A stretch of DNA of 9,474 nt. It comes from Solirubrobacterales bacterium. GTDB lineage: Bacteria > Actinomycetota > Thermoleophilia > Solirubrobacterales > Solirubrobacteraceae. Each line of letters starts with the position of its first letter. The stretch's first letter is position 1. Below are positions 1 through 6,443 of the stretch, in pieces. The notes beneath the pieces were generated by a model. That model ran no database searches. It was not told the DNA's origin and was given only the letters and a program-made list of their open reading frames with translations. The stretch is from the NCBI GenBank assembly GCA_019240015.1, contig JAFAZB010000237.1:1-9474 (forward strand), in the 5' to 3' direction. The position numbers and the translations under genes were made by a program.

Positions 1-823
1 GCCCGCGGCCCATGCCGGCGCTGAGAATCTCCCGGGTGAGCGCGGCGAACGGGAACGGCGCGCCGGCGGCTTCGCCCTCGTCGAGGCAGAGCCGCACGTC
101 TTTCAGCATGTGCTCGAGCTTGAACAGCGTCGTGTAGTCGTGCCGGCGCATCGGCTCGGCCTTCAGCTCGAGCATCGCCGAGCCGCCGGAGCCGCTGCGC
201 ATCACCGCGAGCAGCGCATCGAGGTCTACCCCCGCCCGCGCCCCGACCAGCAGCGCCTGGCCGAGCACCGCGGCGTTGCAGGCGGCGACGGCGTTGTTGA
301 TCAGCTTCACCATCTGCCCATGCCCCAGCGGGCCGGCGTGGACGATCAGCTCCCCCATCGAGTCGAGCACCGGACGGGCGCGCTCGAAGTCCTGCTGCGA
401 GCCGCCCGCCATGATCGTGAGCGTGCCGTCCTGCGCTTTTGGCGAGGAGCCCGTCACCGGCGCATCGAGCAGCGAGAGCCCTCGGTCAGCCAGCGCCGCC
501 CCCAGCGCGCGGGTGGGGGTGGGGCCGATCGTCGAGCAATCGATGAACAGCGTCGTCTCGCGCGCGGCCGTGGCGGCCCCGTCGCGCCCGAGCAGCACCT
601 GCTCGACCTGCGGCGCGTCGACCACCATCGTCACCACGAACTCGCTTTCCCGCGCGGCCTGCGCGGGTGTCGCCGCATGGCGCACGTCATGCTCGCTGGC
701 GAAGCGCTCGGCGGTGCTGGCGGTGCGGTTCCAGACCGTCAGCTCGAAGCCGCCACGCACCAGGTTGGCGGCCATCCGCGAGCCCATGATCCCCAGTCCG
801 AGGAATGCGACACGGCCGCTCAC
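1..823 (-). CDS. NADP-type beta-hydroxyacid dehydrogenase (3-hydroxyisobutyrate dehydrogenase family), 3' end cut by window edge
   Basis: Cytoplasmic oxidoreductase that interconverts a short beta-hydroxyacid (or semialdehyde) and its carbonyl form with a nicotinamide cofactor. Read on the minus strand from a GTG at 823-821, 274 codons are present. The Rossmann loop GLGIMG is at residues 9-14. VWNRT at 30-34 has Arg33 where NAD-specific relatives carry an acidic residue, which suggests NADP(H). The substrate loop DAPVTGS is at 120-126, and the catalytic segment MVKLINN is at 171-177 with Lys173 and Asn177. A LEHMLKDV segment near 237-243 matches the C-terminal all-helical domain. Family members are about 290 residues, so roughly 15-20 C-terminal residues lie outside the window. 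The GTG overlaps the hyuB TGA as GTGA, so translation is probably coupled and this is the third gene of the hyu operon. The exact substrate (3-hydroxyisobutyrate, tartronate semialdehyde, succinic semialdehyde or other) cannot be told from the sequence. Confidence 0.93.
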   Translation of the reverse strand, partial: MSGRVAFLGLGIMGSRMAANLVRGGFELTVWNRTASTAERFASEHDVRHAATPAQAARESEFVVTMVVDAPQVEQVLLGRDGAATAARETTLFIDCSTIGPTPTRALGAALADRGLSLLDAPVTGSSPKAQDGTLTIMAGGSQQDFERARPVLDSMGELIVHAGPLGHGQMVKLINNAVAACNAAVLGQALLVGARAGVDLDALLAVMRSGSGGSAMLELKAEPMRRHDYTTLFKLEHMLKDVRLCLDEGEAAGAPFPFAALTREILSAGMGRG

Positions 824-2313
824 GACGCTGATGATGGCGGTTCGCCGTAGCCGCCGCCGCCCGGGGTTTCGATCCGCAGTCGCTGGCCCGGCTCGAGCTC
901 GCCGATCGCCTTCGGTGCCAGCTCCTCGCCGTCCAGCAGGTTGCGCCCGGTGGCGCCGTCTTCGCCCCCCTCCGCCCCCGGCGGAGCGTGCAGTCGGCGC
1001 TCGGTCAGCAGCGAGTAATGCAGTGCCGCGAGCGCCTCGAGCTCGCGGATCACGCCGTCGCCGCCGCGGTGGCGGCCCTTGCCGCCCGAGCCGCGGCGCA
1101 GCGAGTACTCGACCATCCGTAGCGGGAACTCCAGCTCGAGCGCCTCGATCGGGGTGTTGAGCGTGTTGCTCATCGCGACGTGTACGCCGCTCGGGCCGTC
1201 GTCTTCGGGGCAGGCGCCCTGCCCGCCCCCGATCGTCTCGTAGTAGACGACGTCCTCGCTGCCGATCACGACGTTGTTCATCGTCCCCTGCCCCAGCGCC
1301 CGGCCGAATGCCCCCAGGACGACGTCGGCGACCCGCGAGGAGGTCTCGACGTTGCCCCCGACCACCGCGGCGGGTGAGCGAGCGTTGAGCAGGCACCCGC
1401 TGGGGGCGGCCACCTCGATCGGGCGGTAGGCGCCGGCGTTGGCGGGGATGTCCGGGTCGGTCAGCACCCGAACCGCGAAATAGCACGCCGAGCGAGTCAC
1501 GGCGAGCGGGCAGTTGAGGTTGCCCTCGTGCTGATCGGCGGTGCCCGTGAAGTCGAGCGTCAACCGCTCGCCGGCCACGGTCGCGCACAGCTCGATCTCC
1601 AGCTCCCCTTCACGCGCCTCGAGCACGTCATGCCCGCGGCGCTCACCGTCGGGGAGCTCGGCCAGGCATGCGCGCATGCGCCGCTCGGCGTAGTCGAGCA
1701 CCTCCTCGAAGGCGGCCAGCAGCTTGTCGGTGCCGACGCGCTGCTCGAGCTCCTCGAGCCGCCGAGCCCCCACCCGTCCCGCCGCCAGCTGGGCGCGCAG
1801 GTCGGCCCGGCGCTGCTCGGGCTGGCGCATCTGCTCGCTCAGCTCGGAGATCGCCTGCTCGTCGAGCACCCGCGGCTCGATCACCACCCCTTCGTCGGAC
1901 AGGCTGGCGCTGTCGGCCGGCATCGAGCCAGGCGTGGGCCCGCCGACGTCGGCGTGGTGCGCACGGCTGGCGGCGAACGCAAGCAGCTGGTGAGCCGCGA
2001 ACACCGGCGTGATCACCGTGATGTCGGGCAGGTGGGTGCCTCCCTGGTAGGGGTCGTTGAGGACCCAGGAGCGCTCCGGCTCGTGCTGGCGGTCGAGCAC
2101 CGCGGCGACCGCCGCGGGCATCGCGCCCAGGTGCACGGGGATGTGCTCGGCCTGCATCACCATCTCCCCGTCGGTGGTGAACAGCGCGGTCGAGGCGTCA
2201 CGGCGCTCCTTGATGTTGGCCGAGTGCGCGGAGCGAATCAGCACCGCCCCCATCTCCTCGCAGATCGCGTGCAGGGCGCCGGTCAAGACCTGGAGCTCGA
2301 CGGGGTCGATCAT
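820..2313 (-). CDS. hyuB: Hydantoinase/oxoprolinase family protein, B subunit (HyuB-like)
   Basis: Second subunit of an ATP-dependent hydantoinase/5-oxoprolinase/acetophenone-carboxylase type enzyme; in this family the B subunit works in a complex with HyuA on cyclic amides or carbonyl substrates. It has 497 residues, slightly short for a family usually somewhat over 500. Hallmarks in order: LNDPYQGGTHLPDIT at 85-99, ASRAHHADVGG at 115-125, DFTGT at 254-258, PANAGAYRPI at 290-299, NVETSSRVAD at 321-330, GQGTMNN at 341-347, YYETIGGGQGA at 357-367, NTPIEALELEFPLRM at 386-400, GSGGKGRHRGGDG at 408-420, and a glycine-rich TPGGGGYGEPP C-terminus. The ATG at 2313-2311 overlaps the hyuA TGA as ATGA and the stop overlaps the downstream dehydrogenase GTG, so the three genes are one translationally coupled unit. 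No signal peptide is present, so it is cytoplasmic. The family is clear; the substrate is not, and true hydantoinase activity is not implied by the name. Confidence 0.95.
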   Translation of the reverse strand: MIDPVELQVLTGALHAICEEMGAVLIRSAHSANIKERRDASTALFTTDGEMVMQAEHIPVHLGAMPAAVAAVLDRQHEPERSWVLNDPYQGGTHLPDITVITPVFAAHQLLAFAASRAHHADVGGPTPGSMPADSASLSDEGVVIEPRVLDEQAISELSEQMRQPEQRRADLRAQLAAGRVGARRLEELEQRVGTDKLLAAFEEVLDYAERRMRACLAELPDGERRGHDVLEAREGELEIELCATVAGERLTLDFTGTADQHEGNLNCPLAVTRSACYFAVRVLTDPDIPANAGAYRPIEVAAPSGCLLNARSPAAVVGGNVETSSRVADVVLGAFGRALGQGTMNNVVIGSEDVVYYETIGGGQGACPEDDGPSGVHVAMSNTLNTPIEALELEFPLRMVEYSLRRGSGGKGRHRGGDGVIRELEALAALHYSLLTERRLHAPPGAEGGEDGATGRNLLDGEELAPKAIGELEPGQRLRIETPGGGGYGEPPSSAS

Positions 2314-4298
2314 CTCGCGTAGCGCAGCACGATCGTGCCCCCATCGTCGACCTCGCCCGACCAGCCGTCGGGAACCAGCAGCGTCGATTCGGCGAGCTCC
2401 ACCACCGCGGGCCCCCGAAGCTCGGAGCCCGGGGACGGAGCGCCGCGGATCACCTCGAGCTTCACCCGCTCACCGCCGAGCGTCGCCTCGCGGCTGCCCC
2501 GCTGCGGCTCGCCCTGCTGCTCGCCGCCGGCGAGCGCTACGTCGACGCCCGCAACGCTCGCGCTGACCCTGATCGTGACCAGCTCGAGCGTCTGCTCGGG
2601 GTCGCGGTAGCCGTAGCGGTCCTGGTGCTCGGCTTCGAATGCCTCGCGCAGCTCGCTGGGCTCGGGCGAAGTGGATCCGTGGATCGCCAACTCGAACGCC
2701 TGTCCGCGGTAGCGCAGCTCGTAGGTGGCATCGAGGTGTGCATCGCGCTGCTTGAGCGCCTGGCGCGCCTCGTCACCGAGCTCGGCGACCAGCGCCGAGA
2801 CGGCCTCCGCGGTCAGCTCCTCCCCGGCCAGGAACACGCTGCGCTGGACGTCCCGCCGGCGCGGCGAGACGACCAGCCCGAGCGCCGCGAGCACCCCGGA
2901 TGCGCGTGGGCAGACGATCGTGTCGGTCCCCAGCTCCTGCGCGATCTGCGCCGCGTGCAGCGGGCCGGCGCCGCCGAACGCGAGTAGCGCGTAGCGCCGC
3001 GGATCGATCCCGCGCTGCACGGTCACCACCCTCAGCGCCCTGACCATCTCGGCGTTCGCCACCCTGATCACGCCCTCCGCGCACTGAAGCGGCTCGAGCC
3101 CGAGCTGATCGGCCAGCCCGGCGAGCGCTCGCTCGGCCGCGTCTCGGTCGAGCTCGACGCCGCCGGCCAGCGGCGCGTCCGCGGCCAGATACCCGAGCAG
3201 CAGGTTGGCGTCGGTGACGGTCGGCTGCTCGCCGCCGCGTCCGTAGCACGCCGGGCCCGGGTCAGCCCCCGCCGAGCGCGGCCCCACCCGCAGCGCCCCG
3301 CCGGGGTCGCGCCACGCGATCGAGCCGCCACCGGCGCCAACCGTGTGCACCGCCACCATCGGCAGCGCCAGCGGCCGGCCGGCGATCTCGCCGGCGCTCT
3401 GCTCCTGGACGCTGCCACCGTCGACCACGCACACGTCGCACGAAGTTCCGCCCATGTCGAAGCACAACGCGTCAGGCGTATCCGCCGCCCGCGCCACGAA
3501 CGCGGCGCCGGCCGCCCCGCCGGCCGGACCCGACAGCACGGTCCACGCCGCGTGACCCGCCGCCGACTGGACGTCGATCAGGCCTCCGTTTGACTGCATG
3601 ATCGACGGCTCGGGAAGCGATCCCTCGTGGGCGCGCTCGAGCAGCCGGCGCAGGTAGCTGGCAAGCAGCGGCGAGAGCGCCGCGTCGACCTCCGTCGTGG
3701 CGGCACGCTCGAACTCCCGGAACGTCCCGACCACCTCGTGCGAGAGCGATACGTGCGCCTCGGGCAGCGCCGAGCGCAGCGCCTCGCCGATCGCCCGCTC
3801 GTGCTGGGGGTGGCGGTAGGAGTGCAGCAGCGCCACCGCGACGGCTTCGGGCTGGCTGCCCGCCACCTCGCCGGCCAACGCCTCGGCGTCGGGCGCGCTG
3901 AGCTCCTTCAGTGGGCCCTCGGGCGTCATCCGCTCGGGTGCGCCGAAGCGCAGCTCGTCCGGGACCAGCGGGGCGGGCCGCGAGGCGCACAACCGATACA
4001 GATCGGCGCGGTCCTGGCGCCCCAGCGCGACGATGTCGGCGAAGCCCTCGGTGGCCACGAATGCGGTGCGGGCGCCGCGACCCTCGAGCAGCGCGTTGGT
4101 CGCGACGGTCATCCCGTGCGAGAACTCCTCGATCTCCTCGCCGCTACGCCCGGCGCGCTCCAGTGCCGCCCGCACCGCGGCCAGCACGCCCTCGGACTGA
4201 TCGTCGGGCGTGGTCGGAGCCTTGGCGGTCACGAGCCGCCCATCGAACGCCAGCACGGCGTCGGTGAAGGTCCCACCGACGTCGACCCCCAGCAGCAT
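2310..4298 (-). CDS. hyuA: Hydantoinase/oxoprolinase family protein, A subunit (HyuA-like, ATP-binding)
   Basis: ATP-dependent A subunit of a hydantoinase/oxoprolinase/acetone-carboxylase type enzyme with an ASKHA-like nucleotide fold; it partners HyuB, encoded directly downstream. It has 662 residues, close to the family norm. The N-terminal phosphate loop GVDVGGTFTD is at 4-13, followed by HGMTVATNALLEGRGA at 61-76. FREFERAATT is at 193-202, SNGG at 236-239, SGPAGG at 256-261, and the second phosphate motif FDMGGTSCDV at 280-289. VGAGGGSIA at 320-328, GPRSAGADPGPACYGRGG at 339-356, TVTDANLLLGYL at 360-371 and FGGAGPLHA at 441-449 complete the core. A C-terminal beta domain contains LRYRGQAFEL. 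The ATG at 4298 is chosen because it immediately precedes the phosphate loop and sits 6 bases after a TAACGT box; no Shine-Dalgarno is visible, fitting leaderless initiation. It is the first gene of the three-gene operon. The reaction class is secure; the substrate is unknown. Confidence 0.95.
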   Translation of the reverse strand: MLLGVDVGGTFTDAVLAFDGRLVTAKAPTTPDDQSEGVLAAVRAALERAGRSGEEIEEFSHGMTVATNALLEGRGARTAFVATEGFADIVALGRQDRADLYRLCASRPAPLVPDELRFGAPERMTPEGPLKELSAPDAEALAGEVAGSQPEAVAVALLHSYRHPQHERAIGEALRSALPEAHVSLSHEVVGTFREFERAATTEVDAALSPLLASYLRRLLERAHEGSLPEPSIMQSNGGLIDVQSAAGHAAWTVLSGPAGGAAGAAFVARAADTPDALCFDMGGTSCDVCVVDGGSVQEQSAGEIAGRPLALPMVAVHTVGAGGGSIAWRDPGGALRVGPRSAGADPGPACYGRGGEQPTVTDANLLLGYLAADAPLAGGVELDRDAAERALAGLADQLGLEPLQCAEGVIRVANAEMVRALRVVTVQRGIDPRRYALLAFGGAGPLHAAQIAQELGTDTIVCPRASGVLAALGLVVSPRRRDVQRSVFLAGEELTAEAVSALVAELGDEARQALKQRDAHLDATYELRYRGQAFELAIHGSTSPEPSELREAFEAEHQDRYGYRDPEQTLELVTIRVSASVAGVDVALAGGEQQGEPQRGSREATLGGERVKLEVIRGAPSPGSELRGPAVVELAESTLLVPDGWSGEVDDGGTIVLRYAR

Positions 4299-4304
4299 GG
4301 CGCG

Positions 4305-4310
4305 ACGTTA
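4305..4310 (-). promoter_or_regulatory. Candidate leaderless -10 box for the hyuA operon
   Basis: On the minus strand the hexamer TAACGT fits the actinobacterial TAnnnT -10 pattern. Exactly 6 bases (CGCGCC) separate it from the hyuA ATG, so a start site at the canonical distance falls on the A of ATG. No ribosome binding site lies upstream, which agrees with a leaderless message. No convincing TTGAC-type -35 lies 16-18 bases upstream. The preceding gene's terminator ends about 30 bases upstream, so the operon needs its own promoter here. Position-based inference only. Confidence 0.5.
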
Positions 4311-4341
4311 TCGCGGTTGCGCCCACGGGAGCGCGAGCGCC

Positions 4342-4368
4342 AAAAAAAGGGCCCGCGTGAGCGGGCCC
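4342..4368 (-). terminator. Rho-independent terminator of the small Cys/His-cluster gene
   Basis: On the minus strand an 8-bp perfect GC stem (GGGCCCGC pairing with GCGGGCCC) closes a 4-base loop and is followed directly by seven T residues. It begins 14 bases after the TAA of the 4383-4817 gene. It is oriented to stop that transcript before hyuA; the plus strand has no T-tract, so it is unidirectional. Confidence 0.93.
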
Positions 4369-4382
4369 CATATATAAAGCTG

Positions 4383-4817
4383 TTACGCGGCCAGCGCCGG
4401 CTCCAGCTCCTCGGTCTCAGCCAGGTGCTGATGCGACGGGCAGTAGCCGTTGTGCGGCAGCGGCATCCGCTGACAGGGCGTTCCCTTGCGCGTGCTCGCG
4501 CGGCACTGGAGCGGATTGCCATAGATGTCGTAGCCGTTTTGCGGCTGGCTGCGCAGGAACTCGTCCGCGAACTCCAGGTAGCGCTCGATCACACGCAGCA
4601 CCCGGGGCTGCGAGACCATCGGAAAGTAGGCCCTGATGTCCATGAACAGCGTCCGCGCGGGGCGGGCGAAGTAGTGCCGGTCGGTCGCGAGCCGCTCGAC
4701 CGCGGCCTCGCACGCGTGCAGCACGCGCTCATGGTTGGCGTACGGGTTGCCGGCATGGGGATCTTCGGTGATCTCCGACGCCAGCTCCCGGTAAATCGCT
4801 CGACTAAACCGGTACAT
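4383..4817 (-). CDS. Conserved small protein with C-terminal Cys3-His cluster (DUF5763-like)
   Basis: Function unknown. The 144-residue product starts MYRFSRAIYRELA. A mostly helical charged region (about 5-95) is followed by a compact C-terminal cluster C105-x9-C115-x10-C126-x2-H129. Its pattern, CRASTRKGTPCQR then GYCPSH, matches the short metal-binding motif of DUF5763-type proteins and probably binds one zinc. No signal peptide or membrane helix is visible. I chose the ATG at 4817 because GAAAGGAG at 4836-4829 precedes it by 11 bases. An in-frame upstream extension of 13 codons exists, but its nearest GTG overlaps the Shine-Dalgarno itself. The gene is monocistronic, with an intergenic region on its 5' side and a strong terminator after it. 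The first codons include TTT, AGT, CGA and ATT, unusual in this GC-rich window. From memory similar proteins recur in Thermoleophilia, which I cannot verify here. Confidence 0.85.
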   Translation of the reverse strand: MYRFSRAIYRELASEITEDPHAGNPYANHERVLHACEAAVERLATDRHYFARPARTLFMDIRAYFPMVSQPRVLRVIERYLEFADEFLRSQPQNGYDIYGNPLQCRASTRKGTPCQRMPLPHNGYCPSHQHLAETEELEPALAA

Positions 4818-4958
4818 GCAGACTCTCACTCCTTTCGGCTCCCTGCCGGGTGCCATCCCTTAGCGGGCGCGAGTATCCCTCTCGCTTGTGAAGGAAATGA
4901 CGTTATGCATATTAAATCCGCGTTAAGCGGAAAGATGGTGCGTCAAGCGCCGGCGGGC
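4818..4958 (-). promoter_or_regulatory. Intergenic region between nadB and the small Cys/His-cluster gene, with AT-rich promoter-like core
   Basis: About 140 bases separate the nadB stop from the next minus-strand start. The part from roughly 4891 to 4925 is much more AT-rich than its surroundings. On the minus strand it includes ATAACGTC at 4906-4899, the same octamer that holds the proposed hyuA -10 box, and a TTGACG at 4946-4941 that resembles a -35 but is too far from that box. CCGC-TTAAC-GCGG at 4930-4918 is a weak 4-bp hairpin that could be an operator or a poor nadB terminator. If TAACGT is used, the 5' leader would be about 75 bases. Another possible -10, GATACT, is at 4877-4872. Which box is used cannot be decided by eye. 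Confidence 0.45.
4829..4836 (-). promoter_or_regulatory. Strong Shine-Dalgarno for the small Cys/His-cluster gene
   Basis: GAAAGGAG on the minus strand lies 11 bases before the ATG at 4817. It decides that start over the longer in-frame extension. It stands out because most other starts here lack a clear Shine-Dalgarno. Confidence 0.8.
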
Positions 4959-6422
4959 TCAACTCCACCGTGCGAGCGTGGGCTGCCGCCCGCGCGTAAC
5001 CGTAACGTGACGTCGGTCCAGGCGCGGATCGAGCTCCGGAAAGTCGCGGCGCACCTGCGCGCCGCGGCTCTCGGTTCGGGCGAGCGCGCAGTGCCCGATC
5101 AACCGCACCAGCGGGTCTGGGTCGCCGGTCAGCCGGCTCAGGCCGGCGCCATCGCGCTCGAGTCCGGCGTGCTCCCACAGCGCCGCGCGGCTCGCCCGGG
5201 CTGGCGTCGGGGTGGCCTGCGGCACCGCGTGGGTGCGGCGCAACGAGGCGATCGCAGATCGCTCCGGAGATGGCTCAGCCACGGCCGCGGCGGCGGCGCG
5301 CGCGCCGAACACGAAGCATTCGGTGAGCGAGTTGGAGGCCAGCCGGTTGGCGCCGTGGAGTCCGGTGCAAGCACACTCGCCGACCGCGTAGAGCCCTCCG
5401 AGCGTGGCTCTCGAGCGCAGGTCGGTGACGACGCCGCCCATCATGTAGTGCGCAGCGGGGGCGACCGGCACCAGCTCCCGCTCGGGATCGATGCCGGCAC
5501 GGCGCAGCGCGCTGACCACGTTCGGAAACAGCGCCGGGTTGACCTCGCGCATGTCGAGCGCCACCGAGCGGGCGCCGGTCGCCGCCATCTGCGCGTGGAT
5601 CGCCCGCGCGACCACGTCTCGCGGGGCCAGCTCGTCGACGAATCGTTCCCCGCCCCCGTCCAGGAGCCTGGCGCCCTCGCCGCGGACCGCCTCCGTCACC
5701 AGGAAGCCGTCGGCGCCGTCGGCAGCGACCACCGCGGTGGGATGAAACTGCATCAGTTCGAGGTCGGCGAGCGCGGCTCCCGCCTGATGGGCCAACAGCA
5801 GCCCGCCCCCGGCCGCCCCGGGCGGGTTGGTGGTACGGAGCCAGAGCGCCGCGGAGCCGCCGGTCGCGAGCACCAGCGCGGCGCTCGCGATGACCGAGCC
5901 ATCGTCGAGTGCGGCCCCGACGCATCGCTCCTCGGCGCTCAGCAGCTCGACCGCCCGGCGGCGCTCCAGCACTTCGATTCGCTCGTCCTGAGCCACCAGC
6001 GCCGAGAGCTGACGGATCAAGCGCCGCCCGGTGGCGGCCCCGCCGGCGTGCACGATCCGGCGCGCCGAGTGACCGCCCTCCAGACCCAACGCGAGCCGCC
6101 CGCGCCGGTCGGCGTCGAAGGTGAACCCGAGACTCGTGAGATCCTCCACCGCGCGGGGAGCCTCTTCGCACAGCACCCGTGCGGCCGACTCCCGCACCGC
6201 GCCGCGGCCTGCGGCGAGCGTGTCAGCCAGGTGGGCCGCCGGGCTGTCGTCGCTGGCCAGCGCGGCGGCCAGCCCCCCTTGAGCCCAGTAGCTCGAGGAT
6301 TCCGCCAGCGGGGTGGCGGAGATCAGCACCACGCTCGCTCCGTGGCGCGCTGCGCATAGCGCCGTGTACAGGCCGGCGGCGCCGGCCCCGATCACGAGCA
6401 CCTGGGTCTCCAGTGCCTCCAC
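4959..6422 (-). CDS. nadB: L-aspartate oxidase NadB (FAD-dependent, NAD biosynthesis)
   Basis: Oxidises L-aspartate to iminoaspartate, the first step of de novo NAD synthesis before quinolinate synthase NadA; cytoplasmic and FAD-dependent. The FAD dinucleotide motif VIGAGAAGLYTA is at 10-21, SSSYWAQGGLAAA at 42-54, EGGHSARRIVHAGG at 115-128, LMQFHPTAV at 223-231, RGEGARLL at 247-254 and HYMMGGV at 325-331. GECACTGLHGANRLASNSL at 348-366 is the C-terminal FAD-binding signature. The C-terminal helical domain has ESRGAQVRRDFPE at 451-463, where many homologues have His instead of Gln456. At 487 residues it is shorter than the E. coli enzyme (540), mainly in the C-terminal domain. The start is GTG at 6422, 8 bases after a TACCGT box; a second in-frame GTG at 6401 with GGAG upstream is an alternative that costs only 7 residues. 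nadA and nadC are not adjacent. It is divergent from the deacetylase. Fumarate reductase/succinate dehydrogenase flavoproteins are related, but the signature regions favour NadB. Confidence 0.94.
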   Translation of the reverse strand: MEALETQVLVIGAGAAGLYTALCAARHGASVVLISATPLAESSSYWAQGGLAAALASDDSPAAHLADTLAAGRGAVRESAARVLCEEAPRAVEDLTSLGFTFDADRRGRLALGLEGGHSARRIVHAGGAATGRRLIRQLSALVAQDERIEVLERRRAVELLSAEERCVGAALDDGSVIASAALVLATGGSAALWLRTTNPPGAAGGGLLLAHQAGAALADLELMQFHPTAVVAADGADGFLVTEAVRGEGARLLDGGGERFVDELAPRDVVARAIHAQMAATGARSVALDMREVNPALFPNVVSALRRAGIDPERELVPVAPAAHYMMGGVVTDLRSRATLGGLYAVGECACTGLHGANRLASNSLTECFVFGARAAAAAVAEPSPERSAIASLRRTHAVPQATPTPARASRAALWEHAGLERDGAGLSRLTGDPDPLVRLIGHCALARTESRGAQVRRDFPELDPRLDRRHVTVTRGRQPTLARWS

Positions 6423-6429
6423 CTGGAGG
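6416..6429. repeat. Inverted repeat CCTCCA-cc-TGGAGG over the nadB start
   Basis: Perfect 6-2-6 inverted repeat that covers the nadB GTG (6420-6422) and touches the GTAC-G-GTAC promoter core. It could be an operator for a dimeric regulator, or chance in GC-rich DNA. It shares an ACCTG core with the inverted repeat at 6455-6468. Confidence 0.45.
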
Positions 6430-6437
6430 TACGGTAC
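6429..6437. promoter_or_regulatory. Symmetric bidirectional promoter core between nadB and the deacetylase gene
   Basis: The palindrome GTAC-G-GTAC is centred on 6433. On the plus strand it gives TACGGT at 6430-6435, then 8 bases, then the deacetylase ATG at 6444. On the minus strand it gives TACCGT at 6436-6431, then 8 bases, then the nadB GTG at 6422. Both fit TAnnnT, and the spacing to the start codon is identical. Only 21 bases separate the two start codons, so both promoters must overlap or lie inside the opposite gene. No good -35 is visible on either side. GGAGG at 6425-6429 lies 14 bases before the plus-strand ATG, rather far for a Shine-Dalgarno. Confidence 0.55.
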
Positions 6438-6443
6438 TCGCCG

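Noticed and set aside
110..1160. Plus-strand open frames over the dehydrogenase and hyuB
   Set aside because: Arg/Ala/Ser-rich translations with no motifs, fully antisense to recognised genes.
4818..4856. A 13-residue N-terminal extension of the small Cys/His protein
   Set aside because: The extension overlaps the Shine-Dalgarno GAAAGGAG at 4829-4836, and the homology-like start MYRFSRAIYREL begins at the ATG at 4817.
3627..6359. A 910-codon open frame on the plus strand
   Set aside because: It is antisense to hyuA, the small Cys/His gene and nadB, all with strong family motifs. Its translation is a low-complexity Arg/Gly/His-rich string without domains and crosses a terminator and an intergenic region; a GC-rich shadow.
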